Shown here: positions 48,770 through 62,900 of the stretch, piece by piece
Layout: each line of letters starts with the position of its first letter
Numbering within the stretch: the first letter of the stretch is position 1
Origin: Diprion similis
Lineage: Eukaryota > Arthropoda > Insecta > Hymenoptera > Diprionidae
Length of the DNA: 64,000 bases
NCBI RefSeq assembly: GCF_021155765.1
Contig: NC_060108.1
Span: forward strand, 18,935,025-18,999,024
Direction of reading: 5' to 3'
Translations under genes and position numbers: made by a program
Notes under the pieces: model-generated
Seen by the model: the letters and a program-made list of their open reading frames with translations, nothing else
What the model was told of the DNA's origin: nothing
Database searches by the model: none

Positions 48770-51060
48770 TTTCTCATAGGATTATTCAGCTTTCTGTCCG
48801 GGGCCCGGAAGCTATGGAAAAAAAGACGAAGGACGACGAAAGAGAGGTGTTACACCTTCTACAAACCGATAGGTCTGCAAATTTGACCAAATTACAAATG
48901 CAAATTATTCTGCAGTTACCTCGAAGTCCTTTTAACCACCGGATGTCCGTATCGGTGAGATTGTTTGATGATTTATTTGATATCTATAAGCTATTTGTGG
49001 AAAATGTTTAGCCAGAAAGAAAAATGTCACGAAGACGAGTGTAAGTATTCTTATTTACACTTATTTTCAAACGATAGTAGGGCGAATGGTTTTCGAAATT
49101 TTTGAAGGGTTGAATTCAACGCGTACGAGTGACTCGTGGGGGCGTGTGTTAGTTTTGCCATTTAAGTTTTTAATTGAAAGGAACGTAACAGCTGATTATA
49201 AGCGATAAAAGGGTCATTCAATGGCAAACGGGACAAAAGCACGGCGTGTGGCAAAGACAATGGTTGCCGTGCACAATAAGGCAACGGGGCGTTGATTAAA
49301 ACGAAAAAATTAGGGAATTAAAACAGGCCGTAATTGCGTGTTAGCAACCTTCTGTCGTCAGTCGACAAAAAGTCATACTTTATCTCCAGAAATACAGGTT
49401 TTGTGATTTCTGGGAGCCAAATCTTTCAGAGCAATTTCTAAAATTATACGTTCTCTCTTCTTTCATTACTATTTATGTACGTGTCTATGAACTTGATATT
49501 TTTTGAAAATGGTATTTTAACGTTGATTCGTTAGAATCGAATGTATTTTCACTGAAATTTTGTTTACTTTATTTTCACCCAAACTTCGCATCAGTCACCG
49601 AGAAAATGCTTTTATATCTTAGTTATATACACGCCCTTCTCGCAAGAAGGACTGTAGATCTGAAAGTGAAAAATATCTTTCGCTTTGGGGATGAGACGAG
49701 GGGTTCTTATTCCATAAGACAAACTGTACTTTACGACCTTAACGGAGCGGATCGTATACCCTAATTTCGGGCCTAAGGACACTTTCGAGGACCCGGCAGT
49801 TGGGGGTAGTAAAATTTTAGAAACCCTTACTTTCGCATGTGAAGCATACTGGGCAAGTGGTGCATAATGACATTACAGCTAGGTCAGGTACCGTAGTCAG
49901 AACTTGAGGATCTCCAGTCTGTGGGGCCTCCACGCTTGAATATTAGGGCCAGTTTTATTGGTTGAAAGTTTACAGCCCCAACCGTCAAATAACACCATAT
50001 TTTCCCTAAAATTTTCTGAAGAATTGCTAAGCAGTAACACAGATTAGACATCAGAATAAATTTGGAAACGAAATTGCCGTTTGTAAAAAGTTGGGTTATC
50101 AGGTAACCGAGAGAGCTCAACTCCTGGATGGGTGCCATTTAGCTAATCCGGTCAAATTTTGCTCAACGAAAATTGTTGCATATTAGACGGAGAGCGTCGT
50201 CAACCCTTTCCGCTATTTCTCCCCTGAACCGAGACGCATTCGAGATATCATTCCACCAAGTAACGGGTGTGCGTTACGAGCGTCGACCCTCCGTGAAAAA
50301 AAATTTTAATATCTTCGAACAAGGAGTTAATAGATGGACAGAGATATATGTCCGTTCCGTAACAAGACTGTAATATGCCAACAGTGTATTTTCCACGGTG
50401 TATAGGGGGATGTATGGGTGTATGGGGGACTGGGCGTTTATAGTTCAGTACTGCTGTTGCCGTCGATGCAACCCTTGCGTTTCGTGACGCGGACAAATTA
50501 TCAACCTCCCTCGAAGTCCATTTTGGGAGTGATCGATGGTCGAGCCAGGTGATACCTTGACGCCCCCGTTCGAATTCTGGCTGCGTTTTGCTCTGGCTGT
50601 TGTTCTTCGTATTCTTTTTTTCTCTCACAAATCCTCACCGGGATGACTTGTGCTTCGGATTTAATTGTGTCCCAAATTCGTCCCGCTATATACAAACTGT
50701 TCATGAAATCCTGTTGTTCACGTGTATTGTACAGGGTGTGTAGAGTTTCACGTCTGACGTTATATCGAGAAAACGTACGATGCCAACGCTACTCGGGAAA
50801 AGTTGCACCGTCCAGAGTTGCCAAGGATTGTAAACACCTGCAGATAAAATAAGACAATGCACCAGATGCTGGAACGGTGATAGAATTTGAGTACAAAACT
50901 TTGTTCCTTAGATATCCCCTGATGGTAGTTCTGAGAGTTGGGATAAGCAGGAATGATTTATTTGAATTTGGTGTTTTTCAAATATACCAGAATCTTATTT
51001 CTATCGTTAAACCCGTAACAATTTCCATTCTTAAATAAATATGTAATAAAAGTCAGCAAC
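48770..51060. other. Gene-free stretch
   Basis: Short frames only. I see no splice-supported exon, RNA gene or mobile element. Confidence 0.5.
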
Positions 51061-51640
51061 TTTGACGATCTCGTTCGACGTGACGCTGCACCGCGTATAC
51101 GTAGACTCACATATATACAACGATCAGCATCGAAGCGACGCGACGCGTCGTCGAGAAGTATATACCCAAAAATAGATGAAATTCTATTATCTTAACGGGT
51201 TCCTGGGACCCGGTAGAAATCTCGTGGAAAACAGACGGCGTTTCCCGTAAGTCGTATAAGGGAGGGAGAGCCCGGGGTGTCCCGGAACCCGGCAGGGTAT
51301 TCCGTCGATACGAGTTCGCGGGTGCGGAGCCGCGTCGTCGACCGGGCAACGATAAAACCGACGGGTAACCCTGCGCCAGACATCAGAGACGACGGGAAGT
51401 CAAACAAACACGTCCGCGCATACACCTACTTTTATTATCAACAAAGTCTCGCTTTATTACGATGAGTTGTTTAGATTCGAAACTGCTATACGACCATCCA
51501 CCGCCCTCTCGCATGCTGTGGCGCCCCCTGCGCCCGGCTCTTTGACGCGGCACCTCCGCGCCGACTCGGCCGCGACCTCCTCCTTAATCCTTAAGGGGCT
51601 GCCCCGGTCGATTTCGACGCTTACGTATATATCTCTGAAT
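51061..51640. promoter_or_regulatory. GC- and CpG-rich block with CTCF-like core
   Basis: CpG density rises sharply here compared with the flanks (for example gcgacgcgacgcgtcgtcg near 51,133 and a very GC-rich stretch at 51,500-51,610). All three frames are open for short spans on both strands, as expected of GC-rich DNA, so no protein is called. It could be a CpG promoter, an untranslated first exon or a boundary. The CTCF-like core lies at 51,520-51,532. Confidence 0.35.
51520..51532 (-). promoter_or_regulatory. CTCF-like binding site
   Basis: The minus strand reads cgcagggggcgcc, matching the CTCF core cagggggcgc(t/c). It lies in the CpG-rich block. Motif match only. Confidence 0.4.
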
Positions 51641-54600
51641 ATCTAAGTCCTCGTATCTTCTCAAACGTAAAAAGGGCTTAACGGTTTCATTCTATAGGTA
51701 CGCAATTCTAAACAAAAATACTCCAATACATTTTCGTTGAATTGCGTATAGAATGGGGCTACTGAGCTTTTTTTCGCGTTTGAGATGCGTAGACTTCGAT
51801 ATTCGGAGATTAGACGTCAACGTCGAAATGGACCGCGGCACTCCCTAAAGGAACGAGCGAGCGTCAGTTTCGTTTTCACTGATTTCGGTGCCCTTTTGAC
51901 GTCTACGAATTACGATAGAAGAGGGTTGAGGGGGAGTGAGAACGGAAATGATGAAATTTGTCCGCTTACCGAAGACGCGCTTGCAACTCAATTTAACATC
52001 GCTGCATGATAAACGAGATCTTGTAGTTAGGCTGGGAAATTAATTAATCATATTTGAAACCATTTGAAAAATACGTTTCTGGAGCCCCTTGTTTAGGCGG
52101 CTCTATGAACTTCCGATCCGAGCCATTACGACCTCTCGTTAATGCATAAATAGTTTGAGGGAGCACAGAGGCGACTTGCGTCTTCAAAGTCCGTCTTGCC
52201 TGATTTTTGTTTCTCTTAACGTTCTCTGCCTCTCCGTTTCTTGACCTTTCTTTTTGTTGTTCTTCTCCTCCTTGGCGATTATTCCTACAATTCATCTTAC
52301 ACTTCATCATTTTCAGTAAATGTTTACCAAAAATGTCCGTCCTTAATGCACGTCTGCAGTTTACACAACTTTAGCACAAGTACCTACTGGCTCTACAGTT
52401 TGGGTTTACAGTGCAGCTGTGTTCACGGTTCTACTATCGTAACCTGATTGTTAAATAGTAGACACGAACTGCGGGAGGGCTTTAAGGTTTCGCCTCCCCT
52501 ATAATTCGATCAGAAACCCCTTCACTCCGTACAATAAGGAGATTTAGTTATTTTGACGTCACGCTGTGAGATCTCGACGCGTAGAAGTCCATCGCTGTCG
52601 TGTCGGGACTTTTCAACGTTTCATGTCCCTATACCTACACTTCTGACCTTTAAAATTGCTTCAGTCTACAACCCTTGAAAATTTGTCGAGGATCCTTAGC
52701 GCCTCGCTGCTATTTCCTGCCATATTTTTCTCTACTCCACGCCGGATGTTGTTATATTTTTTATTCTTATTACGGCTGTTGTTTTTCTTTCCAATCAAAT
52801 CAAATTTAAGACAGGATATGCGACCTACAGGATCTGTAATCGTGTTGAATGGACTACAATAACACATATGGAGAATAACGATTCCTCGTCGTAAAGAACA
52901 AACGAACGCAGTCGGGAACAGAGAAACAAAAAGAAGGAGAGACAAAGAGAGACTAAGAGAGACGTGCACACTGCAGTGTTGTGTTTCCCATTCGGCAGAG
53001 CTCATAAAGTGAAGGTGTTTCCTAATGGAACACGATGTCAGGATGCGTTGGATGCTGGAAAGGTAGAGACGTGAGTATGTGACTCGTCATGTCTACGTGC
53101 ATATACGTACGTACATACGTGTGTATAATATATCTCCGAGACGCAGAGTGTCATAAATCTCGTTGAATTATAGTCGCTAAAACGGGCGTGAAATTAGCGG
53201 TTACCGACTCGTAGCCTTCGATGCATCGCATCGTAACTGTCTTCTAGGTGCTAAATTTTACCGCGAAATTCTTATTCTTCAGCTCAATGGAGTTTGTGCT
53301 ACGCTAAAATTTATCTTGAGGTGGTTTTCACCCGCCGTTGAAGTCCGAAACATTATCTAACAATGTAAAATAAATCGACTAACAGTATGAGTTGTCGTTA
53401 TTTAAATCGGGACGTTCGTTCAATTTTCTGTATAACTATTAACGGGTTGATGATCGGAAGGATTGAACGAATGAAGGGTATGGATTAGCGCACGATGATT
53501 TTTTCTCAATGACTGTTGCGCTGCAGTTTTGTTCATTTTGACAGCCTATTTTTCTCGGCCCAGTCCCTCGTTTCGTATGGGCGTTACCCGGGCCCCCTTT
53601 TTTCATCCTCGTTCCTTTTTCTCTGCAGTTGATTTTTAGTTTTATTCTTTTATTTCACGTTCATTTTTCTTCTTCTTTTTCTGCACGAGATTACGGATCG
53701 CTCCGTTGAGCAGGCGAGAGACAGAGATGGGAGAAAAAGAGAGGGAAAAAAAGGGATGGGAAGGGCTCGGTTCTCTCGATCCTTTGTTTAACTCGGATTG
53801 AAACAATTGACGGCTACTTCTGACGACGAGGGGCACCGATTTTTACGTCTGTTTTTCAACGCTCGTCCGTCCCTTCGCCTTGTCGCTTCGCCTTTGCCTT
53901 CTATTACAACTTTCAATCCCCGGGATTGGGCCTTTCCGCCCAATTTTAAAGGGCGGACGGTTGACCCACTCTTTTTTGTGCCCAACTCCCCGTTCCAAAA
54001 CATTTTGGATACCTATATATAATGACGAAAATTACCGTTCCTTGCCCAGAGTATTACGACGAAGTCCTGCGTGGAGGATAATCGGTAGACATGTACGTGC
54101 AAGGCTCGATAATACCGGTTTTCCTGGTGTGAGATATTTGAATAAGAGCTTACGTGATTCCGGTTCTAATCAAGCGTCGCATTGTCATATTTTTCAAAAT
54201 CTCTGTCCTCATGATTTTCTTCACTACCCGAGTATACTCGTAAAGAAAAAGAAGAGAAATACGTGATTTCTTCGACCGGTGTGATGAGCATTGAGGGGTG
54301 AATGGCGCTGCATGAAGTCGACACCTGACCCAAAGAAATGTTCGACTTTCGTCGATTTTTATACCGAACAGTTACCGTTTTCCCAAGCTCGTTTATGACG
54401 ATTTATTACGCAAGGAAACGGCTTCGCTATATGTCGTCTGGAATTCCTTTTCTATACAATTCATTGTCGGTCGACGCGTAGGCGTTTCGACTTTTCAATA
54501 TCGAAATAGAAAAGACCTTTTCGACGCTCCGTCTTTACGTCTCAATTTTACGCGTCCGGTGCCGGATTATATGCGACCAATTCTTTCCCTTGACACAACT

Positions 54601-57600
54601 ACTTGGTATTTTGTATGTTTTATTCAATATTCAGTAAAGGGAAATGTCCAAATGTGAATCATTAATCCCTGATACAAAAATTCAGTAATAGTTGAAAATA
54701 TAATTTAACTCTCTTAAGACGTGAATCAGTTTTATAATTTATTTAACTTTGGTGTTAAAGAAAAGCAAGCATTTTCTAAAACTCATACATTTTGAATATT
54801 ATTTTACAGTGAACCGCACGACTAAGACGTCAGCTTCCTTACTTAAATCACGTCATTCGCAGATCCCGAACCTTTTGCCTCTTCCAGTTTCTGTCGTTCC
54901 TTTTTTCTTCTCTTTAGGCACTTCCCTGCGTCATAGCACAGCCGTACATAATAGTGCCAATGCGTCAAAAGTTACGTTTCAATTCGAGCTGGTTGTTCAG
55001 AATGGAGAAAAAGCTCGGTGACAGCACCAAGCAGGTAGAGGCTTACGAACGAACGATTGCCGATTCTCCAAGGGTCCCCGCGTCGTCCTTGTCGTTTTCC
55101 TCCGTTTATTATTATTAGGAATAACTCAGGTCGAACGCAACGCCTAGAAAGGGACCTATGGCCCTTTGCCGCATTCGCAGCCAACCCATGTTTATGTATT
55201 TGTCAACTTTACAGACCCGCTGCACTTCGCCGACGTCTGCGACTTATGTTGAGGGAAAGAAAAATTTATTCATTTGAAAGTTCGTTCTGTTTCATTTGCA
55301 CGGTCTTCGAAGTATTGCTACTCAGCCCAGGCATCCTTTTGCAATATTTTATACATGTTCAGTAAACACTCGGGATTGTCCGTTGTATTGTATGCAAATT
55401 CATACGAAGCTCTGTGAATCGTGCGACGTGCATTGTTCGAGGGTTCTTGAAACAAAAGAAACGACATCGAATCATTTCACTAATTGGTCTCGCTAAGCCT
55501 TTCTATATGTATATTTCATTTTTACAGGGTAGTGAATTGTGCAGTACCTCAACCTTCGAACACCGTGTGTTTGTTGTGCAAATATACATTCTTCTCCCTC
55601 CGTTAATTCCCTCGTACGTATTCCACGCACGTACCCTACGAATTACGAGTTGGTAGGCATATGAGAATATTTAAAACTATTCGATACGATCAACGTAACT
55701 GCTTGATAAAAATTTTTCAAGTTTTTGGTTTTATATGGATTGTTCGTCGCTCATACGGAGTTGCAAATGTATCAGGCATTCCGTTTCCGCCAGACACAGT
55801 CGTCAGTTCATCCTATTTGCACAATCTCTTTCCCTACAACTAGTTGTTCACTTTTACAGGCAGGTAGGTTTTGCTTCTATAGATAAGTATAATATGTATC
55901 AAAGAAAGAAAATATTTACAGCACTTATATCCTTGTATAGAAATACCAACAGTCACGAAATTCGTTTGATTAATGATCTCATCGCCTCACCGGGTCTGCA
56001 AACCAAGGGGGAAAAAGATTCCACCTCTCGCTTCCGTGTACCGTTTACAACCTGGACACAATGAGAGAGACATCGTTTGCTGTACGCTCTGAGCTTTCGA
56101 GGGAAAACCACTCTGAGAAGATTTATCTCATGCATATAATGTTGCAGGTTCTCCAAAATCCAAAGTCCAAAATCTGAATCTCAAGTGTCTATCAACCGTG
56201 GCACCGAAAAATTATTTCCATTGTTCCCCTCGATTTTTTACAAATTACATTGTTACTCAGAACGATTTCTTTTTACGAATGTATCAATTTTCTTCGGAGT
56301 CTAATGTGCGACATTCAGCTTACAACTTGCTTTTTGTCCAATCCAGCAAAAGTACATCGTTGCATACTCTGAAAAATATTTCGTTTCTGCCGCTGACGGC
56401 CGGCGGTATTTACTGTGTCTCTCTTTATCCGCGTCCAGAACCGGAACTGATTTTTCAGTAATCCGGACGAGAGTCTGTCGAAGAATTCCATCGACCGTTG
56501 AGTTGGCTCACTCGCTGACAAAGGGGATTTCTGCGTATGTATATGCAACGGCTAAATTCCCCAAAATGCGCAAATGCCGCACTGCACTGATGTGCATGGC
56601 GGAAAGAACGCGCCGGAAGAACATATATGCATTTACAGAGCGCAGGAGTTCTTTTTTTCAAAGCAGATCTATACCTACATGGATCCGTCAAAATTTTCAA
56701 ACGAAATCTGACAACGGTACAAAAGTCAAGGGGCTTTGATGGACACGTTGCCGTGCGCACTAAGCCCCACTGTTTATACCCTGCACAGGGTGGCCAATTT
56801 TTATATCACCAGGTGCATACAGATCTCTTTTGGCGGTAAAAGCTTGGTGGCAACAGTCAAAAGTAGGTAAACAAATCTTCTGATTTCAAAAAAGAATAAG
56901 TCAAGTATTCTGTTTTCCAGAATTTTTACTGTCATTGTAGTTAATTTTTTACACACCATTTGATAGTCTTATAAGGAGTATAATGGTTAGGAATACGAGC
57001 GATTACGTCACCAGTAAAATTATGTTTCCAAGTTACTGAGAGTATTATCTAAAATGGTGTTACTTTATAATGAAAGTAAACTAGTTTTCCAATCGTGAAT
57101 TTACACAACAGCATTTCGATGAGTATACCATAAATGTGTGTTTGCATATTTTCGAAACTTTTGAAAGGCGGTGTACTCAGGTATATACCCTCTTCTGCAG
57201 CCTGAAATCGGGAAATCACATGGGTCAGGTCACATGAATACCCATCAATCACTCGCCGTTCGAGAGCTCCCTCATACCGATACTTTGTAACCGATCCGGC
57301 TTGTTGGATCTGAACGATCGATGGATTCTGAAATCGATCACAGTCCTTAATATAGATCGCTAAATATACAAGCGTTTTATTTCACGGTTAGAAATCGTTA
57401 GTGACAGCTTATTACGCATAGGAAGAGAATCGATGAAACTGTAAGTAAGGCTGTAATATTTTGCCCACTTATAGCTGTAATTTTCCCGGTTGCATGTGCA
57501 GTAAGTTGAATGGATAACTTTGAATTCGAAATTCAGTTTTAGAACGAAATCAGCGGATTAGCTAGGATTCTATGACGCCGGGGACCAGCGGGATAGTAAA

Positions 57601-59190
57601 AGCAAAACGAAGAAGTTGGAGGGTGTAGAGGGAGAGGAGGCAGAGGTGAGGGAATATCGAAAGAAGAGGAGAGGAGAGGAGAGAAGAGAGGAAACCGGGG
57701 CTGACGTTAATCCGACGCTGGTTCATGCCCTTCTATACAACATCTTTGGATCGCGTTTCTTCCAGTGTATGCCGTATTTATATCAATACCAATCCACATG
57801 CAATGTGTGTGATATTGTGATACAAGATCATACTTATATTTTACAGAATCTTTGGATTACAGGTATGGGTGTGCTGTGTATCCCGTTACCACACTCCCGT
57901 GTAATTATGATACGGGGCGGGCTATGTTTACCCCCGTGTATTATGAAACCCTATTGAAGATGAATTTTAAGCCTGTTTACGTATTTGATCCCGTCGCTGT
58001 GACGTCCTGATGCAGCAGAAACGATGCTTGTTGGATTTCGTACATAACATGGAAGTGGATCACTTTTTTGAAATACCTTTAAGCAATTGTTGTATAGATT
58101 AAAGTATAATTCGATGCTGTCGCAAATACATACGTATATATATAATATAGATGCTAAAATTATGCACAATAACGAGATTCATTTTATTCTCATACATTCG
58201 ACACTGCAGCGCGAGGATGGTTTGTTGTTGATTAGGAAAAACTGTTATTTGATTCAGGTTTATTTAATAGTATTTGCGTTTCCCATATAAATTGACGTGT
58301 TTTCGGAAACACCGTAATCTGGTATTATTCGGGGCTCAGCAAATACAGAGCTGAAAGCACGTCGACGTTTCAGATTATTGTCAAAGGCTTAACACTAGAC
58401 TTTACCCCACTGTAGGGCAACAGGCTTGGCTATTCGTTTGGCTCGAGGCTTCGGTTTGCAAAATTGACGTTTTGACATCCTTATTTCCATTCACGCGGAG
58501 ATAAACTGTAGCATTCACAGCATTAGAAACACATTTTCCCTGCAGATTATTCTCATACGAACGTTGAGAAGAATTCAATATCTAAAGATAAATACAGTCA
58601 AAAGATCAAGCGACGTGGCATTCGTTAGGGCCAACATTCAGAAATTTATGACAATGCAATCTTGACAGAAGTGAGAATAAAATTAGGAAATAAACGAATT
58701 CAATCAGAATGAGAAGTAATAACTTATATTTAATCGGCAGGTGTGTAAATGGAGATTTGATATCTTCATACGTCGATCTATCACGTGCAGCGTGTCCTTT
58801 TATGTGAGGTTTTTTCCTCGTTTTGCCGATAAAAATGGAAATTTACTCTTTTTTTTGTCACTTGCGCGTATAACACGTATGGTTCCCGAACGTAGGACCG
58901 ACACATGTTTTGCCGGGAACATTAAGGGTTAGATTCACCCCGTTTTTACCCCGTTTTACCCCAAATCGACCTTTTGGCTTTCGGGTCGTAAATCAAAAGG
59001 CGTGAAATCAATTTCCGCTTATCATGGCTTTAACCCCCAGGAAAGTGACAAGAATCGGGTCACGATGTACCTACGGGTTTTCGACAAGCCCACATTTCAC
59101 TGCTGCCGCAGGCGGTCAATTTATTATTCAATTAATCGATAGCTTCGTACGTACATTTTCAATCAAAATGACTTTGTATATAAAAAATTA
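51641..59190. other. Long gene-free stretch
   Basis: Seven and a half kilobases contain many short frames on both strands but none with convincing protein character or splice partners. A purine-only tract (gaggagaggag type) lies at about 57,660-57,693. C-rich repeats of the theme accccgttttaccccaaa lie at about 58,935-58,965. No tRNA, rRNA or known element was recognised. Confidence 0.5.
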
Positions 59191-59199
59191 AAATCAAAT

Positions 59200-59380
59200 T
59201 GAAGGTATCGAAGTACCGAAACCTGCCGACATCAGCGGTTGGCTCCATGGAAAAATTTTCACAAGATTCAGCATTGGCCTTAAGCTGCAACCGAGCACAT
59301 GGAAGGTAGTGGGGTCCTTGTTGTAGCCTGGTGGCAGTCCTGGAGAAATCCTTAGTCTCCTACCCTCCAGGTTCATTCCG
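59200..59380 (-). repeat. Possible dispersed repeat or retroelement fragment
   Basis: The minus strand has balanced base composition unlike the AT-rich flanks. It carries a 60-codon ATG frame (MNLEGRRLRISPGLPPGYNK at its start) ending at 59,194. The sharp drop into an AT-rich tail after gatacc on that strand resembles the 3' end of a retroelement. I cannot assign a family, and there are no visible target-site duplications. Confidence 0.25.
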
Positions 59381-59427
59381 CATCATCGCCCGCCCGCCCG
59401 GTGACCTGGTCTATGGGATTCAAGCCT

Positions 59428-59916
59428 TTATTTTGATTTATTTGATATTAACTCGCATTGGTGTTCAGCGTCTCGCACAGGGTCGTGCCTCCGAATAAAA
59501 TAAAATATAACGCTTACAGCATCGTGAGCATTGACTGCACAATCACGCCGCACGTCGCCTTTAGTTAGCTTTGATTTTGACGCACCGGTGAATTTAACGC
59601 GAAGGTGAAACACTTCTTCTTTCTCCGTATATGCACCGGTACTACCTAAAGGAATCTCATAGAAGTGAGTATAATGCTGATTCTGGACATTACTATCATC
59701 TATGTTAACTATTAAATAGTGAACGTATAGTGAAGTCGGGGTATGCATGTCTTTATGGTTTTGCGGGAGAAAATGCTCAAGACATTTGAATATTCCATTT
59801 TTATTCCTTAGAATCGAACTGTACAATTGTACAGTATTTACTGTGGAGGAATCCGAGGCTCGGGCGTCGCGACGCAGGCGTCGATACGCCCTAAACGGCC
59901 ATCGTTGCGTCGCCAT
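59428..59916 (-). CDS. Unrecognised 162-codon open frame
   Basis: This is one of the longest continuous open frames in the 28 kb gene-poor region. The first in-frame ATG is at 59,916 (MATQRWPFRAYRRLRRDARA), and the frame ends in TAA at 59,428. The first 30 residues are arginine-rich because the DNA is CpG-rich; the rest has mixed composition with no domain I know and no membrane segment. It could be an orphan gene or a chance frame. No promoter or splice evidence supports it. Confidence 0.22.
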   Translation of the reverse strand: MATQRWPFRAYRRLRRDARASDSSTVNTVQLYSSILRNKNGIFKCLEHFLPQNHKDMHTPTSLYVHYLIVNIDDSNVQNQHYTHFYEIPLGSTGAYTEKEEVFHLRVKFTGASKSKLTKGDVRRDCAVNAHDAVSVIFYFIRRHDPVRDAEHQCELISNKSK

Positions 59917-59961
59917 GGATACCACGGAGAACCTGCGGAATCCGGAAACTTTATTGATCAC

Positions 59962-62900
59962 AGAGAAGATTCGAGAGTGAATATGGTTTGGAAGTACAGT
60001 TTCATTGTTTAAAGTTAATTTGTTCCAGAAAGTTTCAACAATCTAAACAGGTAAATTTTTTACCTACACACATGCCTTGCGTGAGATTTTTCTGAAAACA
60101 ATATAAAGATAAGACATTATGCCAACTGTAGTAAAGGATCTTGAAAGAATGCGTTTTCTACATTAGTTACAATTAATGCCAGATTTTTTAAAGTGATAGA
60201 TACGAGAGGTATCAGCTGTTAACGGCTGCAGCCTCCATCTTGTTTGCCCGGCGCTGTCGCTGACAAAAGAACATCAACGTTGGGTACTTTTTCCGATTTT
60301 ATAATCCGTCGCGACTGAAGGGGTTGCGCACGCATTCGGTATTGTCCCGTGTAATTTAGTGTCTGCAAATAGACGGGGTGTGAATGTAAAACATCTGCAA
60401 ACACATCGAGTCCCGGGATTATGTTCCTGTATCGTTTCAATGAATGCCACGGGATTTATTTCGAGATGAATGAAAGAAATAAGCGTCTTGTTCAATTGAG
60501 CTGTAGGTATAGCATTGCCCTCGTACACTGGCTCTGCACACACGTACACGCACACACACTAAAACGCATCAACGTAATACTATGCATGTCGCCAGAAGAG
60601 ACTGTACGCGTGTCTCATATACAGGGTGTACCACCATACGCTCAACGATTTTATTATTAAAATACTTTCATTTGTGATTTGGAAGTTAATGATGACGTGG
60701 TTGCAATAACTTAGAGGCTTGACACGTTAGTCTGAAACGTTAGTCTCTGGATTTTACTGGACATCTGCACTCACTCAACTTGTTGATAAAAGTTGAGCTG
60801 CAGTCTAAAAAATTAAAATAATTTCCTCATCACTTGATTTCCCTGTAAATTTGACTCGTAACGAGACTATGTAATTCCTGTTTCCAGATAATTTATGGAG
60901 TCTTACCTGAGAATCTATGGGAGAGATATTTAAGAACACCCTATAGACCAACACAAACGAACCGACGTATACATCTAAATAAAATCATGTAGGTGCCATA
61001 CGAGCGAAGATGAGTTCAGAGGCTGGAATGGGCAGGGGGCAGAACCAAAGTGGGGCTGAAAACCGTCTTACTTTTCGTGCCATACCTAAAAGGTGAGACT
61101 TTCTATGTCTAAAAAACTGGATGAAGGCTTAGTGTACTATAGAGCTATTCTACAACCGATGTTTTTGTCACAACGAAATGTGAGACCATACCTTCCGTTT
61201 CTCCAACTTGGCAGGTATGTCTGATTGGCGTAGAATACTCCATATTCATGCATAGTGCAAATATATTTGAACCTTGACTTCCAAACAAATTTGGGAGCGA
61301 CAGGGGGAAGGGGGAGTCACGGGATGAAGTGGCCAAGTGGAGTGAAGTGATCCTGTCGGACATGCAGTTTTTATTCGAGTCAATCGATATATGAGAGAAT
61401 CTGATTCCGTACGGTCTGCGTGAGGATAAGCATTAGCGATGAGTGTATGCAAATGAAATTATACACCGTGTGACTTTACACTTGTCGTTGTATTCAAATT
61501 AGATCACGGATCATCCGTTCGGCTATCTCCGAAATCACAGATTCAATTCTTCGTCGAATTTCAGCTCCAGGCTCACCCTTGACATAAGCTCTTCTTTCAT
61601 CTATGGATGGGATTCTTTCAATGTCGACGAAAGCTGTACGCACTTCGCGTAAAAACGTTTTTAAAATTTCCATTGCGGATTGTCTCGTATAATTTTTTGG
61701 TGCTGATAATATTTCACCGCAAGGTGAAAGTAAAGGAAAAAACTGAACCCTGAACCCTGTGTTTGTTTAAAACGGTGAAAAGCTTCCGCGATTCTACCGA
61801 TTGTCGGTATAACAAAGCGATCTCTAGGCGAACGTGACGTGTAATTAAAGGGAGTTTCGGAGGCGCGTGGCTCGTGATCCCCACTGATGCTGGCAATTAT
61901 CGTGAGCTTAGTTGACAGTTGAGCGTTGACAGGGAGCGTGCCTTCCCCTAGGATCTCTTTCTCTCCATGCCTCATGAATATCGTCACTTCGTGCGTTCAC
62001 CAGCTCCAATATTCCTCCACCATACCATATATTATTGAGCTGCTCTGAAATTCAGCGACTATAGAAAGCCGTAAAGTTCACGAGGGTAATGTACGTTTTC
62101 AGTCCTAAAGAAAAAAACTACGTGTTCATTAATTTTAAAATATATATTCATGATTCAGAACTTCACCTCTGGCGTTGTTGAAAGTAATGAGTGATGCTAA
62201 AATTAAATAAAATCCGTGTGAATATGGGTTAAAAATATCAGTACTTTGATATACTTCGACGGTAAAATATCACGATCACGATACTTCACGGCCAAGGGGA
62301 ATATAAAATATGGGTGGGAATTGTCGTGAAACCCTGGGGATATCAGTTTACATCAGGTTGGCCATCAAGGAACCGTGCAATGAAAAAAGGGGCCTCTATG
62401 GTTTTTGTTCACAAGTTCCTAAGGAGAATGCGTCGCTTATACAGTTTTCAAAATAATAATCGAGGGCGTTTTTGACATCTGGTTTTGCGTATAGACGCAA
62501 CGCAAAAACTATTCATACACATGCACTGTTAAACCCAAAATGTATAGTGAAACATAACAAATATTGTACATCTCGGTCTTAATGTCTGATTTGCATGAGT
62601 AGATACATGAATTACAACGTCCATGTCCACGTGGAGTGAATATCTAGGCGTGGAATTACGAAGTGGATATACGCGTTCGTAGCAGCGTACGATCGTTTCT
62701 TAAAGTCTAAGGCTAAGTCTCGGAGTATATTTCCAAAAATAAACATCTTATTCTACAAAGGGCTGTCGGTCTGCATCCTCTCCAGTTTCAGTGACACCTA
62801 CACGCTGTAACCGATCGGTTTAACTTGTGCCTAGGGACGTGTTGGTTGTCACGACCTTAACTATAAACATACACGTTCGCACGTGATATAAATCAAATGA

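Noticed and set aside
48611-48886. 91-codon plus-strand frame in the GC-rich block with one hydrophobic stretch
   Set aside because: Opposite strand of the donor-supported block; openness explained by GC-rich DNA.
53880-54266. 128-codon plus-strand frame
   Set aside because: Composition rich in Arg, Pro and Leu from GC-skewed DNA, overlapping open frames on the other strand, no splice or start context support.
57616-57957. 113-codon plus-strand frame
   Set aside because: First part is a translated purine repeat; the rest lacks coding features.
58921-58970. C-rich repeats resembling telomeric repeats
   Set aside because: Only about three imperfect copies and the unit does not match the insect telomere repeat ttagg.
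59909-59922. RFX X-box-like sequence gtcgccatggatac
   Set aside because: One half-site is imperfect and no ciliary gene is nearby; likely chance.
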